The translations under genes were made by a program, and so were the position numbers. Below are positions 1-7,328 of a DNA stretch of 64,000 nt, in pieces. The first letter of the stretch is position 1. Every line of letters starts with the position of its first letter. The DNA is taken from the NCBI GenBank assembly GCA_024640255.1, contig JAHEFI010000003.1, positions 1-64,000 on the forward strand, in the 5' to 3' direction. The stretch comes from Bacteroidota bacterium. Its GTDB lineage: Bacteria; Bacteroidota; Bacteroidia; Chitinophagales; Chitinophagaceae. The notes below the pieces were generated by a model. The model had not been told where the DNA came from and ran no database searches. It was given only the letters and a program-made list of their open reading frames with translations.

Positions 1-35
1 GCAGGAGCTTTAGACCCTTCTTTTATAACTGCCAT
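1..35 (-). CDS. Possible peroxiredoxin (Bcp/AhpC-like), 5' end only
   Basis: Only the first 11-12 codons lie in the window, running off the left edge. On the minus strand an ATG at 35 is followed by an open frame reading MAVIKEGSKAPA. The short pattern K-x-G-x-K-A-P is typical of the N-terminus of bacterioferritin-comigratory-protein type thiol peroxidases. The gene would be divergent from carB with about 70 bp between the start codons. So few residues are visible that this is a suggestion only. Confidence 0.35.
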   Translation of the reverse strand, partial: MAVIKEGSKAP

Positions 36-90
36 AATGCTTGAATTCTGGTAAATGTATGCTTATTTTTTCTTAGATTTGCGCAATTTA

Positions 91-98
91 TATTTTTG
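91..98 (+). promoter_or_regulatory. Bacteroidota -7 box of carB
   Basis: TATTTTTG matches the Bacteroidota sigma-A -7 consensus TAnnTTTG. Transcription normally starts about 5-8 nt after the box. That would place it on or next to the carB ATG at 103, so the mRNA may be leaderless. No clear -33 TTTG is seen at the usual distance. Confidence 0.5.
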
Positions 99-102
99 TA
101 CC

Positions 103-1749
103 ATGCCTAGAGACACATCCATCAAATCCGTATTAATTGTAGGTTCTGGACCCATCATTATTGGACAAGCCTGTGAGTTTGATTATTCTGGTTCACAAGC
201 CGCTCGTTCATTAAGAGAAGAAGGAATTAAAGTGATATTAATTAATAGTAATCCAGCTACTATTATGACCGACCCGATGATGGCTGATAAAGTGTATTTA
301 TTGCCATTGACTATCGAGAGCTTGGAGCAAATTTTACAAGAAAATCAAATTGATGCAGTGTTACCTACTATGGGTGGACAAACTGCATTGAACTTATGTA
401 AGGAAGCAGATGAGATAGGATTATGGAAACAATATAACTGTAGAATGATTGGTGTGGATGTAGCAGCGATTGATACAGCAGAAGACAGAGAGAAGTTTAG
501 ACAATTGATGGTGAAGATTGGAATGCAAGTTGCACCAAGTCAGGTAGCCAATAGTTTTTTAGAAGGAAAAGAAATTGCACAAAGAATAGGATTCCCATTA
601 GTAATTAGACCATCTTTTACATTAGGTGGAACCGGTGGTGGATTTGTACACGATGCAAGTGAATTAGATGCAGCATTAGAAAAAGGATTGAAAGCTTCTC
701 CTATGCATGAAGTGCTGGTAGAGAAAGCAGTGTTGGGATGGAAAGAATATGAATTAGAATTATTAAGAGATCAGGCAGATAATGTTGTAATTATTTGTAC
801 TGTAGAAAACTTAGATCCAATGGGTGTGCATACAGGAGATTCTATCACTGTAGCACCTGCTATGACATTGAGCGATACCGCATTCCAAGAAATGCGTAAC
901 AAAGCCATGTTAATGATGAGAAGCTTGGGTAATTTTTCTGGAGGATGTAATGTGCAGTTTGCATTGAACCCTGCAACAGAAGAATTAATCGCAGTGGAAA
1001 TTAATCCTCGTGTATCTCGTTCTTCTGCATTAGCCTCTAAAGCAACTGGTTATCCAATTGCAAAGATTGCTGCGAAGTTGGCGATTGGCTATCATTTGGA
1101 TGAATTAAAAAATCAAATCACACAAACTACTTCAGCGTATTTTGAACCAGCATTGGATTATGTAATTGTAAAAGTACCAAGATGGAACTTTGATAAATTC
1201 AAAGGCGCTAACGATACTTTAGGATTACAAATGAAGAGTGTGGGTGAAGTAATGGCAATAGGTAGAAGCTTTACAGAAGCCATTCAAAAAGCTTGTCAAT
1301 CATTAGAAAACGAAGCCATTGGTTTAGGCTATTATGGAAAGAGCTTGATGAAGAACGAAGAATTAATGGAGTACATCAAGACACCAAAATGGGATAGAAT
1401 TTTTAGAATCAAAGATGCTTTAATGCAAGGTTCAACAGTAAGATCTATCGCAGCAGCAACAGGTATTGATAATTGGTTCTTATATCAAATCAGAATTATC
1501 TGTGATATAGAAAAAGAATTAATGAAGCATACTATTGAAAGTTTGCCAACAGAAATTTTAAAAGAAGCAAAGAAGCATGGCTTCAGCGATATGCAAATTG
1601 CTAAATTATTACAAGGTAATACCAACGACGATGCAGTGTATGAAAAGAGAAAAGCATTAGGTATTACCAGAGTATATAAAATGGTGGATACTTGCGCTGC
1701 AGAGTTTGAAGCAAAAACACCTTATTTTTACTCAACATTCGAAAACTAA
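103..1749 (+). CDS. carB: Carbamoyl-phosphate synthase large subunit, N-terminal half only
   Basis: CarB normally has about 1,070 residues: two homologous ATP-grasp halves, the first phosphorylating bicarbonate and the second carbamate, for arginine and pyrimidine synthesis. This gene has 548 residues. It covers the first ATP-grasp half (nucleotide-binding GSGPIIIGQ near residue 14, the glycine-rich loop TLGGTGGG, the EINPRVSRSSALASKATG segment) and the oligomerisation domain. It then stops at ...FYSTFEN, exactly where full-length homologues pass into the second half. The stop is followed 5 nt later by the ATG of a transketolase subunit. I chose ATG 103 because it gives the usual N-terminus; the frame is open back to 55. 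The second half is not in this window. It may be a natural split, as in some archaea and Aquifex, or a rearrangement. Confidence 0.88.
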   Translation: MPRDTSIKSVLIVGSGPIIIGQACEFDYSGSQAARSLREEGIKVILINSNPATIMTDPMMADKVYLLPLTIESLEQILQENQIDAVLPTMGGQTALNLCKEADEIGLWKQYNCRMIGVDVAAIDTAEDREKFRQLMVKIGMQVAPSQVANSFLEGKEIAQRIGFPLVIRPSFTLGGTGGGFVHDASELDAALEKGLKASPMHEVLVEKAVLGWKEYELELLRDQADNVVIICTVENLDPMGVHTGDSITVAPAMTLSDTAFQEMRNKAMLMMRSLGNFSGGCNVQFALNPATEELIAVEINPRVSRSSALASKATGYPIAKIAAKLAIGYHLDELKNQITQTTSAYFEPALDYVIVKVPRWNFDKFKGANDTLGLQMKSVGEVMAIGRSFTEAIQKACQSLENEAIGLGYYGKSLMKNEELMEYIKTPKWDRIFRIKDALMQGSTVRSIAAATGIDNWFLYQIRIICDIEKELMKHTIESLPTEILKEAKKHGFSDMQIAKLLQGNTNDDAVYEKRKALGITRVYKMVDTCAAEFEAKTPYFYSTFEN

Positions 1750-1754
1750 GAAAT

Positions 1755-2720
1755 ATGAACGCAAAAGATATAGTAGTACTAAACGAAAAAGAAACCAGAG
1801 CAGGCTTTGGTGATGGTATTTTAGAAATTGCTAGAGAAAATAAAGAGGTTGTGGTATTAACTGCAGACTTAGCAGGTTCTTTTAAGTTAGGACCATTGAT
1901 GAAAGAAATGCCTGAGCGTTTTATTGAAGTGGGTATTGCAGAAGCGAATATGATTGGTATTGCTGCAGGTTTAACCATTGGAGGAAAAATTCCTTACACA
2001 ACTACTTTTGCAGGATTTAGTACAGGTAGAGTGTATGATCAAATTAGACAATCAGTTGCTTACTCAGATAAGAATGTAAAAATTTGTGCATCACACGCAG
2101 GATTAACATTAGGAGAAGATGGAGCAACACATCAGATATTAGAAGATATTGGATTGATGAAAATGTTACCAGGTATGACAGTGATTGTACCTTGTGATTA
2201 TAATCAAACAAAAGCTGCAACCAAAGCTGTGGCTTCTTATCATGGACCAGTATACTTAAGATTTGGAAGACCAAAATGGCCCAACTTCACTAAAGAAGAT
2301 GGATCAGATTTTGTGATTGGAAAAGCACAAATTTTAGCAGAAGGAAAAGATGTAACAATTATTGCTTGCGGACACTTGGTATGGAAAGCGATAGAAGCAG
2401 CTAAGCAATTAGAAGCTGAAGGAATCAGTGTAGAAGTAATCAACTTACATACGATCAAACCATTAGATGAAGCAGCTATTATAAAGAGCTTGCAAAAAAC
2501 AGGTTGTGTAGTAACTGCTGAAGAACATAATATTATTGGAGGTATGGGAGATGTAGTTGCACAAGTAGCTGCAAAGAATTGTCCAGTACCACAAGAATAC
2601 ATTGGAACCAAAGATACTTTTGGAGAGAGCGGAACACCCAATCAATTATTAACCAAGTATGGTTTGGATGCAGTAAACATTATTGAGGCTGCTAAGAAAG
2701 TTATTTCAAGAAAAAAGTAA
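1755..2720 (+). CDS. Transketolase, C-terminal subunit
   Basis: At 321 residues this is the pyrimidine-binding plus C-terminal half of transketolase, the thiamine-diphosphate enzyme that moves two-carbon units in the pentose phosphate pathway. Visible features are the IEVGIAEANMIGIAAGL segment with the conserved TPP-activating glutamate (about E63), the TTFAGFSTGR region, and the C-terminal IIACGHLVWKAIEAA stretch. In organisms with split transketolase the N-terminal (pyrophosphate-binding) subunit is usually encoded directly upstream. Here the upstream neighbour is the half carB, 5 nt away, so the partner must lie elsewhere. A double hairpin follows the stop codon. Confidence 0.88.
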   Translation: MNAKDIVVLNEKETRAGFGDGILEIARENKEVVVLTADLAGSFKLGPLMKEMPERFIEVGIAEANMIGIAAGLTIGGKIPYTTTFAGFSTGRVYDQIRQSVAYSDKNVKICASHAGLTLGEDGATHQILEDIGLMKMLPGMTVIVPCDYNQTKAATKAVASYHGPVYLRFGRPKWPNFTKEDGSDFVIGKAQILAEGKDVTIIACGHLVWKAIEAAKQLEAEGISVEVINLHTIKPLDEAAIIKSLQKTGCVVTAEEHNIIGGMGDVVAQVAAKNCPVPQEYIGTKDTFGESGTPNQLLTKYGLDAVNIIEAAKKVISRKK

Positions 2721-2726
2721 AATAAT

Positions 2727-2752
2727 AAATGAGTCCATTCTGAGACTCATTT
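2727..2752. terminator. Hairpin after transketolase gene
   Basis: Perfect inverted repeat AAATGAGT (2727-2734) and ACTCATTT (2745-2752), 10-nt loop, six bases after the transketolase stop. It has the GAGT/ACTC core shared by other terminators in the window. Confidence 0.55.
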
Positions 2753-2762
2753 AAAGAATTCC

Positions 2763-2792
2763 AAAAAGAGTCTCCCATCGGTGACTCTTTTT
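2763..2792. terminator. Bidirectional intrinsic terminator
   Basis: Perfect 10-bp inverted repeat AAAAAGAGTC (2763-2772) and GACTCTTTTT (2783-2792) with a T run on both strands. It ends exactly where the convergent pdxH gene stops, so it can serve both the transketolase gene and pdxH. Confidence 0.8.
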
Positions 2793-3437
2793 TTATGGTG
2801 CGAGGCGAACGCGCACCCAATGTCCGTCTGCATGCAGACTATATTGTATGCGATCGTGTAAACGAGAACTACGACCTTGCCAAAATTCCATTTCAATAGG
2901 TTTAATGATATATCCACCCCAATGTGGTGGTAAAGGAATTTCTCCTTCTTTAAATTTCTCTTTATGTTCGGCAACTATTTCTTCTAAAAAAGATCTATCT
3001 GGAATAATTCTACTTTGAGGAGAAGACCAAGCACCTATTTGACTATCCTTAGGTCTGGATTTAAAATAAGTCTCGCTATCTGCAGCACTAATTTTTTCAA
3101 TGGTACCCGTAATACGCACTTGTCTTTCTAATTCTTTCCAGAAAAAGTTCATGGCAACATTGGGATGCGATTCAATATGCTGCCCTTTCGCACTTTCATA
3201 ATTGGTAAAGAAAATAAAACCTTCGGGTGTATAGCCTTTTAATAATACCACACGAGAACTTGGTGCACCACTTGCTTTAATAGTAGATAAAACAAAAGCA
3301 TTTACTTCATCAATATTACTAGCAATGGCTTCTTCCCACCATCTCTCAAACTGATCCATTGGTAATGCGCCACAGGTAGCTTCTTCTAAAGAGGCTAACT
3401 GATAATCTCTTCTAATGCTTGCAATATCTCTGTTCAT
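2793..3437 (-). CDS. pdxH: Pyridoxine/pyridoxamine 5'-phosphate oxidase
   Basis: This FMN enzyme oxidises pyridoxine- or pyridoxamine-5'-phosphate to pyridoxal 5'-phosphate in B6 synthesis and salvage, in the cytosol. The 214-residue length is normal. Recognisable segments are SSRVVLLKGYTPEGFIFFTN (FMN-binding core), SRPKDSQIGAWSSPQS, PHWGGYIIKP and the C-terminal WQGRSSRLHDRI with the conserved Arg/His substrate ligands. It starts 3 nt downstream of the stop of the heme A synthase gene and is probably co-transcribed with it. The two are not linked in pathway. Confidence 0.95.
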   Translation of the reverse strand: MNRDIASIRRDYQLASLEEATCGALPMDQFERWWEEAIASNIDEVNAFVLSTIKASGAPSSRVVLLKGYTPEGFIFFTNYESAKGQHIESHPNVAMNFFWKELERQVRITGTIEKISAADSETYFKSRPKDSQIGAWSSPQSRIIPDRSFLEEIVAEHKEKFKEGEIPLPPHWGGYIIKPIEMEFWQGRSSRLHDRIQYSLHADGHWVRVRLAP

Positions 3438-3440
3438 AAC

Positions 3441-4535
3441 CTAGTCTTTAGTTATATAAATAATATTCACCACGCTTAGTAATAATAACATACCCACTAA
3501 TTGATGCAATTGTGCCAACCATTCAAAACCCGCCCATACACCTGGTACAATTTGCGCACTACTTAGTACAGTAAAAATACCTAATGCTACTTGAAACAAC
3601 ACAAAAGTTAATGGCATCCGACGCATTAAATTCCAAAAAGCATTTCCATTGATACGGAATAATTTAAAACTATAAACCACAATCAATACCAATAATAAAT
3701 ACGCTAAACCTCTATGAATAAAGTGAACCCAAATAGTATTGTTCACAGCGTTTAATAAAAAACTATCCTTGCTAGTTAAGCCAGCAGGAATCCACTGACC
3801 ATTGATGGTTGGCCAAGTTGCAGCCACATTTGCAGCTTTATGTCCCGCCATTAATGCGCCATAGATTAATTGAAAAAACAACACCAATAAAATCAACCAA
3901 CTCAAACTTTTAATAGAACGAATATGTTTGATAAACTTTAAGTCTTTATAAGATGCTTCTAAAGATGGTTGCTCTTTTAATGTTTTCACTTTAAGTGATA
4001 AGGCAAACCAATAAGTATAAGAAAGCAATCCTAATGCAAAAACAAAATGCAATGCCAGTCTTGTTGGTTTAACATACACTGCATCACCTTCTAAACCACT
4101 TGCTACCATAATCCAACCAATGGCTCCTTGTAAAGCACCTAATAAAAAAAGAATCACTAAAGGTTGAATCATTTTTGGTTGAAAATATTTTTTTACCAAG
4201 AAATAAATAAAACCAATGGCAAAAATTAATCCAATAGTTCTAGCCCATAAACGGTGAAACCATTCCCAGAAAAAAATGAATTTGAAATTCTCAATAGTAA
4301 AATCAAAATTGAGTAATTGAAACTGTGGAGTAGTTTTATATTTTGCAAATAAGGTTTGCCAAGCAGCTTCATTCATTGGAGGCAAAGCACCTGTTACCAC
4401 ATCCCATTCTGTAATAGATAAACCACTACCCGTTAATCTGGTAATGCCCCCTAGTGCAATTTGAATAATGGTCATACCCACCCCTAATAATAACCAGTTG
4501 GCAACGGCCTTAGATTTATGGTCTTCTGTATGCAT
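3441..4535 (-). CDS. ctaA: Heme A synthase (COX15/CtaA)
   Basis: An integral membrane enzyme of 364 residues with about eight transmembrane helices. It oxidises the C8 methyl of heme O to a formyl group, giving heme A for the aa3/caa3 oxidase encoded at 26-33 kb. The four expected heme-ligand histidines are visible in EWFHRLWAR, RLALHFVFALG, WVHFIHRGLAY and LAQLHQLVGM. The two-repeat helix arrangement typical of COX15 is clear. It heads a two-gene unit with pdxH and has a good TAnnTTTG box 24 nt upstream. Heme O synthase (ctaB) lies in the distant oxidase operon. Confidence 0.93.
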   Translation of the reverse strand: MHTEDHKSKAVANWLLLGVGMTIIQIALGGITRLTGSGLSITEWDVVTGALPPMNEAAWQTLFAKYKTTPQFQLLNFDFTIENFKFIFFWEWFHRLWARTIGLIFAIGFIYFLVKKYFQPKMIQPLVILFLLGALQGAIGWIMVASGLEGDAVYVKPTRLALHFVFALGLLSYTYWFALSLKVKTLKEQPSLEASYKDLKFIKHIRSIKSLSWLILLVLFFQLIYGALMAGHKAANVAATWPTINGQWIPAGLTSKDSFLLNAVNNTIWVHFIHRGLAYLLLVLIVVYSFKLFRINGNAFWNLMRRMPLTFVLFQVALGIFTVLSSAQIVPGVWAGFEWLAQLHQLVGMLLLLSVVNIIYITKD

Positions 4536-4558
4536 GAACTATCTAAATATTGATACCG

Positions 4559-4566
4559 CAAAGGTA
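4559..4566 (-). promoter_or_regulatory. -7 box upstream of ctaA
   Basis: On the minus strand the sequence reads TACCTTTG, a full match to TAnnTTTG, 24 nt before the ctaA start codon. Confidence 0.5.
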
Positions 4567-4592
4567 CTAAGTAATCAGATTGATTTTGGTTT

Positions 4593-5204
4593 GTGCCAAA
4601 GAAAGAAGAAATTTACAGGGTGTTATTAAACGCTTATCAAGATAAATTCATTGAAGCCGGCTGCGACGAAGCTGGAAGAGGTTGTTATGCAGGACCAGTC
4701 TTTGCAGCAGCCGTTATTTTACCCAAGGATTTTTATCATCCCTTAATCAATGATAGTAAAAAACTAAGCGAAGCACAAAGAGATCAATTGGCACCCATTA
4801 TTAAAGAAGCAGCCATTGCTTGGGCCATTGGATCACAGAGTCCGGAAGAAATTGATCAAATCAATATTTTAAAAGCCAGCATTAAAAGCATGCACCTGGC
4901 ATTGGATCAATTAAAAAAGAAACCAGGATTTATTGCAGTGGATGGGAACCGATTTTACGCTTATAAAAAAATACCACATCAAACCATTGTGAAGGGCGAT
5001 GGGCAATATGCCCATATTGCCGCTGCCAGTATCCTAGCCAAAACGGCTCGTGATCAATACATGATGCAGTTACATGAACAATACCCTCATTATGGCTGGG
5101 ATAAAAATAAGGGATACGGCACCGCTGCGCACCGTGCAGCCATCGCCCTCCACGGCCTCTGCGAACATCATCGCAAAAGCTTTAAAATTCTTCCAGACTT
5201 ATAG
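4593..5204 (+). CDS. rnhB: Ribonuclease HII
   Basis: RNase HII cuts the RNA strand of RNA-DNA hybrids and starts removal of misincorporated ribonucleotides. The protein has 203 residues. The catalytic DEAGRG motif is at residues 25-30, followed by the conserved DSKKLSEAQR, IAVDGNRF and AAASILAKTARD segments with the other active-site acids. The start is a GTG at 4593; no ATG lies close enough upstream in frame. The promoter region is shared with the divergent ctaA gene, only 57 bp away. Confidence 0.95.
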   Translation: MPKKEEIYRVLLNAYQDKFIEAGCDEAGRGCYAGPVFAAAVILPKDFYHPLINDSKKLSEAQRDQLAPIIKEAAIAWAIGSQSPEEIDQINILKASIKSMHLALDQLKKKPGFIAVDGNRFYAYKKIPHQTIVKGDGQYAHIAAASILAKTARDQYMMQLHEQYPHYGWDKNKGYGTAAHRAAIALHGLCEHHRKSFKILPDL

Positions 5205-5215
5205 TGTTTTTATAC

Positions 5216-5232
5216 ATACTCAAACTGAGTAT
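5216..5232. terminator. Weak hairpin after rnhB
   Basis: Inverted repeat ATACTC (5216-5221) and GAGTAT (5227-5232) with a 5-nt loop, 12 bases after the rnhB stop. There is no U run, so termination is uncertain. It carries the ACTC/GAGT core of the other hairpins. Confidence 0.3.
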
Positions 5233-5258
5233 AAATACCTAATTATCATATAATTACA

Positions 5259-5290
5259 ATTCATATGTTGTGCTTAATACGCATATGAAT
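5259..5290. repeat. Inverted repeat upstream of the MazF-type module
   Basis: Perfect 9-bp arms ATTCATATG (5259-5267) and CATATGAAT (5282-5290), 14 bases apart. It lies 70-100 bp upstream of the antitoxin start and may be a second, distal operator or a DNA-bending element. Confidence 0.4.
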
Positions 5291-5315
5291 AAATATCATC
5301 ATAATAGGTTTAATT

Positions 5316-5338
5316 GGTATATACCGAAAGTATATACC
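5316..5338. promoter_or_regulatory. Probable antitoxin operator over the promoter
   Basis: Perfect inverted repeat GGTATATAC (5316-5324) and GTATATACC (5330-5338) with a 5-nt spacer. The right arm overlaps the -7 box TACCTTTG at 5335-5342, 15 nt before the antitoxin ATG. This is the expected place for autorepression by a ribbon-helix-helix antitoxin, alone or with its toxin. Confidence 0.6.
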
Positions 5339-5342
5339 TTTG
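5335..5342 (+). promoter_or_regulatory. -7 box of the toxin-antitoxin operon
   Basis: TACCTTTG is a full match to TAnnTTTG. The expected start of transcription is near 5349, giving a leader of fewer than 10 nt before the ATG at 5357. Confidence 0.55.
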
Positions 5343-5356
5343 TAAAAATCTTTACT

Positions 5357-5605
5357 ATGAAGAGTTTATCCTTAAAGCTTGACGATAAAGTATTTGATGA
5401 TACTGAAGAAATCACCAAAGAATTGAAAATTGCTAGAAACAGATACATCAATGATGCATTAGAGTTGTACAATAAATTCAATCATAGATTACTTCTTGAA
5501 AAGCAAATAAAAAAAGAAATTAAAACTTGTAAAGAAAGTTCTTTCGAAATAATGCGTGATTGGGAAGATGCAGATAATGAATTTGATGCAAAATTTAATC
5601 CATAA
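5357..5605 (+). CDS. Ribbon-helix-helix antitoxin of a MazF-type module
   Basis: A small 82-residue protein. Its N-terminus MKSLSLKLDDKVFDDTEEI, followed by a helix-loop-helix with KIARNRYINDALELY, fits the ribbon-helix-helix DNA-binding fold (MetJ/Arc class). The acidic, Asp/Glu-rich C-terminus (DWEDADNEFDAKF) is the kind of tail that wraps the toxin. ATG 5357 is preferred over upstream starts because the promoter and operator lie just before it. The MazF-like toxin follows 19 nt after the stop if its start is at 5625. The family is inferred from pattern and context. Confidence 0.75.
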   Translation: MKSLSLKLDDKVFDDTEEITKELKIARNRYINDALELYNKFNHRLLLEKQIKKEIKTCKESSFEIMRDWEDADNEFDAKFNP

Positions 5606-5624
5606 AAATTAACTCATAGAGAAG

Positions 5625-5954
5625 ATACAACAATATGAAATTTGGTTAGCAGATTTACATCCTGCTAGAGGACCCATTCCTGGTAAAATAAGACCAGTAG
5701 TAATTATACAAAGTAATCTATATAATAATGATCTTGATACTTGTATAGTTTGTCCAATTACTTCTAATGTTGTTGAAAATATACAATATCAAAGAGTTCA
5801 ATTATTAAAAGATCAATTAGATAAAAAGAGTGATATATTGATAGATCAGATAAGAACAATTGAAAATAGAAAATTAATCAAAAAATTAACCAGACTTAAT
5901 AACGAACAAATAAAAAAGATAAAAAGGAATTTGCAAATAATGCTTGACCTTTAA
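5625..5954 (+). CDS. MazF/PemK-type mRNA interferase without a canonical start codon
   Basis: The frame reads QQYEIWLADLHPARG, GKIRPVVII and TCIVCPITSN, the standard order of MazF-family endoribonucleases, including the catalytic Arg of the RPV segment and the Thr/Ser of the CPITSN segment. The remaining length is normal (about 109 residues). No ATG, GTG or TTG exists between the in-frame stop at 5610-5612 and the first conserved Trp. Aligning with the usual family start (M-x-Q-x-E-I-W) puts the initiator at an ATA codon at 5625; ATA 5616 is the other choice. An out-of-frame ATG at 5635 runs into a stop after four codons. The gene could use a rare start at very low efficiency, be silenced by mutation, or contain a sequencing error. 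Confidence 0.75.
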   Translation: MQQYEIWLADLHPARGPIPGKIRPVVIIQSNLYNNDLDTCIVCPITSNVVENIQYQRVQLLKDQLDKKSDILIDQIRTIENRKLIKKLTRLNNEQIKKIKRNLQIMLDL

Positions 5955-5964
5955 TAAGCAAGTA

Positions 5965-6573
5965 TTAATATTCCCAAACACCTGCTCCTTGTCGAATCAC
6001 CGATAGTTCATCCGAAGTGCAATCAATAACGGTACTAGGAACCATACCACCAATCCCCCCATCGATCACCATATCCACTAAATGGCCCCAGTGTTCTTGA
6101 ATTAGTTCAGGGTCTGTGTAATCTTCTACCTGTTCTCCCGGAAAGCTTGCAGATAAAATAGAATGACCCAATGTTTCAATAATACCTAAAGCAATTTTAT
6201 TATCTGGAATACGAAGTCCGATTGTTTTCTTTTTGTTTTGTAAAATCTTAGGCACTTCTTTACTAGCAGGTAAAATAAAAGTATATGGGCCTGGCAACAA
6301 CTTTTTCATAATGCGATACAAACTGTTGTCAATTGACTTCGCATAATTACTCAAATTACTTAGATCAGCGCAGATAAAACTTAATTGCGCTTTTTCAGGA
6401 GCCACTTTTTTTATTGCACAAATTTTCTCAATGGCTTCTGGATGAAAAATATCACAACCCAATCCATAAATGGTATCCGTAGGATACGCGATGATCCCAC
6501 CCTTTTCCAAACAATCTTTCACCATGGAAAGCTGTCTAGGTTGCGGATTATCTGGATGAATACTAATTAGCAT
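5965..6573 (-). CDS. L-threonylcarbamoyladenylate synthase family (Sua5/YciO/YrdC)
   Basis: Makes threonylcarbamoyl-AMP from threonine, bicarbonate and ATP for the t6A37 modification of ANN-decoding tRNAs. The protein has 202 residues. The YrdC fold is clear: GGIIAYPTDTIYGLGCD near the N-terminus, the KKVAPEKAQLSFIC segment, LLPGPYTFILPA and the C-terminal GGMVPSTVIDC with the ATP-contacting residues. ATG 6573 is chosen; 14 further in-frame codons upstream do not look conserved. YciO-type paralogues cannot be excluded. The stop is 10 bp from the convergent toxin stop. Confidence 0.88.
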   Translation of the reverse strand: MLISIHPDNPQPRQLSMVKDCLEKGGIIAYPTDTIYGLGCDIFHPEAIEKICAIKKVAPEKAQLSFICADLSNLSNYAKSIDNSLYRIMKKLLPGPYTFILPASKEVPKILQNKKKTIGLRIPDNKIALGIIETLGHSILSASFPGEQVEDYTDPELIQEHWGHLVDMVIDGGIGGMVPSTVIDCTSDELSVIRQGAGVWEY

Positions 6574-6645
6574 AATTACTTTGGTATAAAAGTACCTCTT
6601 TTTATTACAAAGCACTTGTATTAATTTAAAAGAAAAAACACCCCC

Positions 6646-7293
6646 ATGTTTAGTATTATTTATCTAGAAGAAAAAGTATTAACGCGCAGTGCATTCATTT
6701 TAGAAATTGAAAAACAAGAAGAATGCAAAGTATTGTATAGCAGTGGAAGCATTGAATCTTTTAGTCAATACATACTAATGGAATCAAGGCATCCAGACCT
6801 TTGTATTATTTCGGATAGTTATAATTACAAAGAAATCATACAAGTAATTAAAGCCATAAAATCAAAAAGTAATCATACTTATATATTATTAAAATCGGAT
6901 GCAAAATTTATGAAAGCTATTTGCTATCTAATGCGTAATGGATTAAATGGCATGTTTTTTACAGACGAACCTATGATAGATTTAAAACAAATGGTCAGAA
7001 CCAGAACCAAATTTCATTTATCAGCAGACAAAACCAAACTGATCACCAATAATATTGCTAGAGAAATACAAGTGAAAGAATTGCAATACAATAACAAACC
7101 GCTCACCCATAATGAAATCAGGTTTGTGCAAGAATGCACCAAAGACTTAAGCTATGAAGAAATCGCAGCAACCCTACAAAAAAGCGTAAATACGATTTAT
7201 GGTTATAGAGATAGAGTGTTTAAGAAACTCCAAGTAAAACAAAGGACCGCCATGGTAATGACAGCCCTTAAAAGAAATTATATTGATTTATGA
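6646..7293 (+). CDS. LuxR-type response regulator with an atypical receiver
   Basis: A 215-residue protein with a receiver-like N-terminal domain (about 1-130) and a C-terminal LuxR/NarL helix-turn-helix (about 150-213: LTHNEIRFVQECTKDLSYEEIA, then KSVNTIYGYRDRVFKKLQV). In a normal receiver the phosphoacceptor Asp ends the PDLVLLD-type strand. Here the strand reads PDLCIISDS, with Ser in that position and Asp one residue later. The N-terminal acidic pair appears as EE (residues 8-9). No histidine kinase is adjacent. It may be a phosphorylation-independent regulator. Target genes are unknown. Confidence 0.8.
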   Translation: MFSIIYLEEKVLTRSAFILEIEKQEECKVLYSSGSIESFSQYILMESRHPDLCIISDSYNYKEIIQVIKAIKSKSNHTYILLKSDAKFMKAICYLMRNGLNGMFFTDEPMIDLKQMVRTRTKFHLSADKTKLITNNIAREIQVKELQYNNKPLTHNEIRFVQECTKDLSYEEIAATLQKSVNTIYGYRDRVFKKLQVKQRTAMVMTALKRNYIDL

Positions 7294-7294
7294 A

Positions 7295-7306
7295 ACTCTT
7301 TAGAGT
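7295..7306. terminator. Short palindrome after the LuxR-type regulator
   Basis: ACTCT (7295-7299) and AGAGT (7302-7306) with a 2-nt centre, just after the regulator stop. It resembles the core of the other AGAGTC terminators but lacks a T run, so it is probably weak. Confidence 0.25.
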
Positions 7307-7328
7307 CCTTAAATTATCAACTTTATGA

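Noticed and set aside
2044..2645. Minus-strand frames inside the transketolase gene
   Set aside because: They are shadows of the conserved coding frame, rich in Ile, Ser and Thr, with no promoter or conserved motif.
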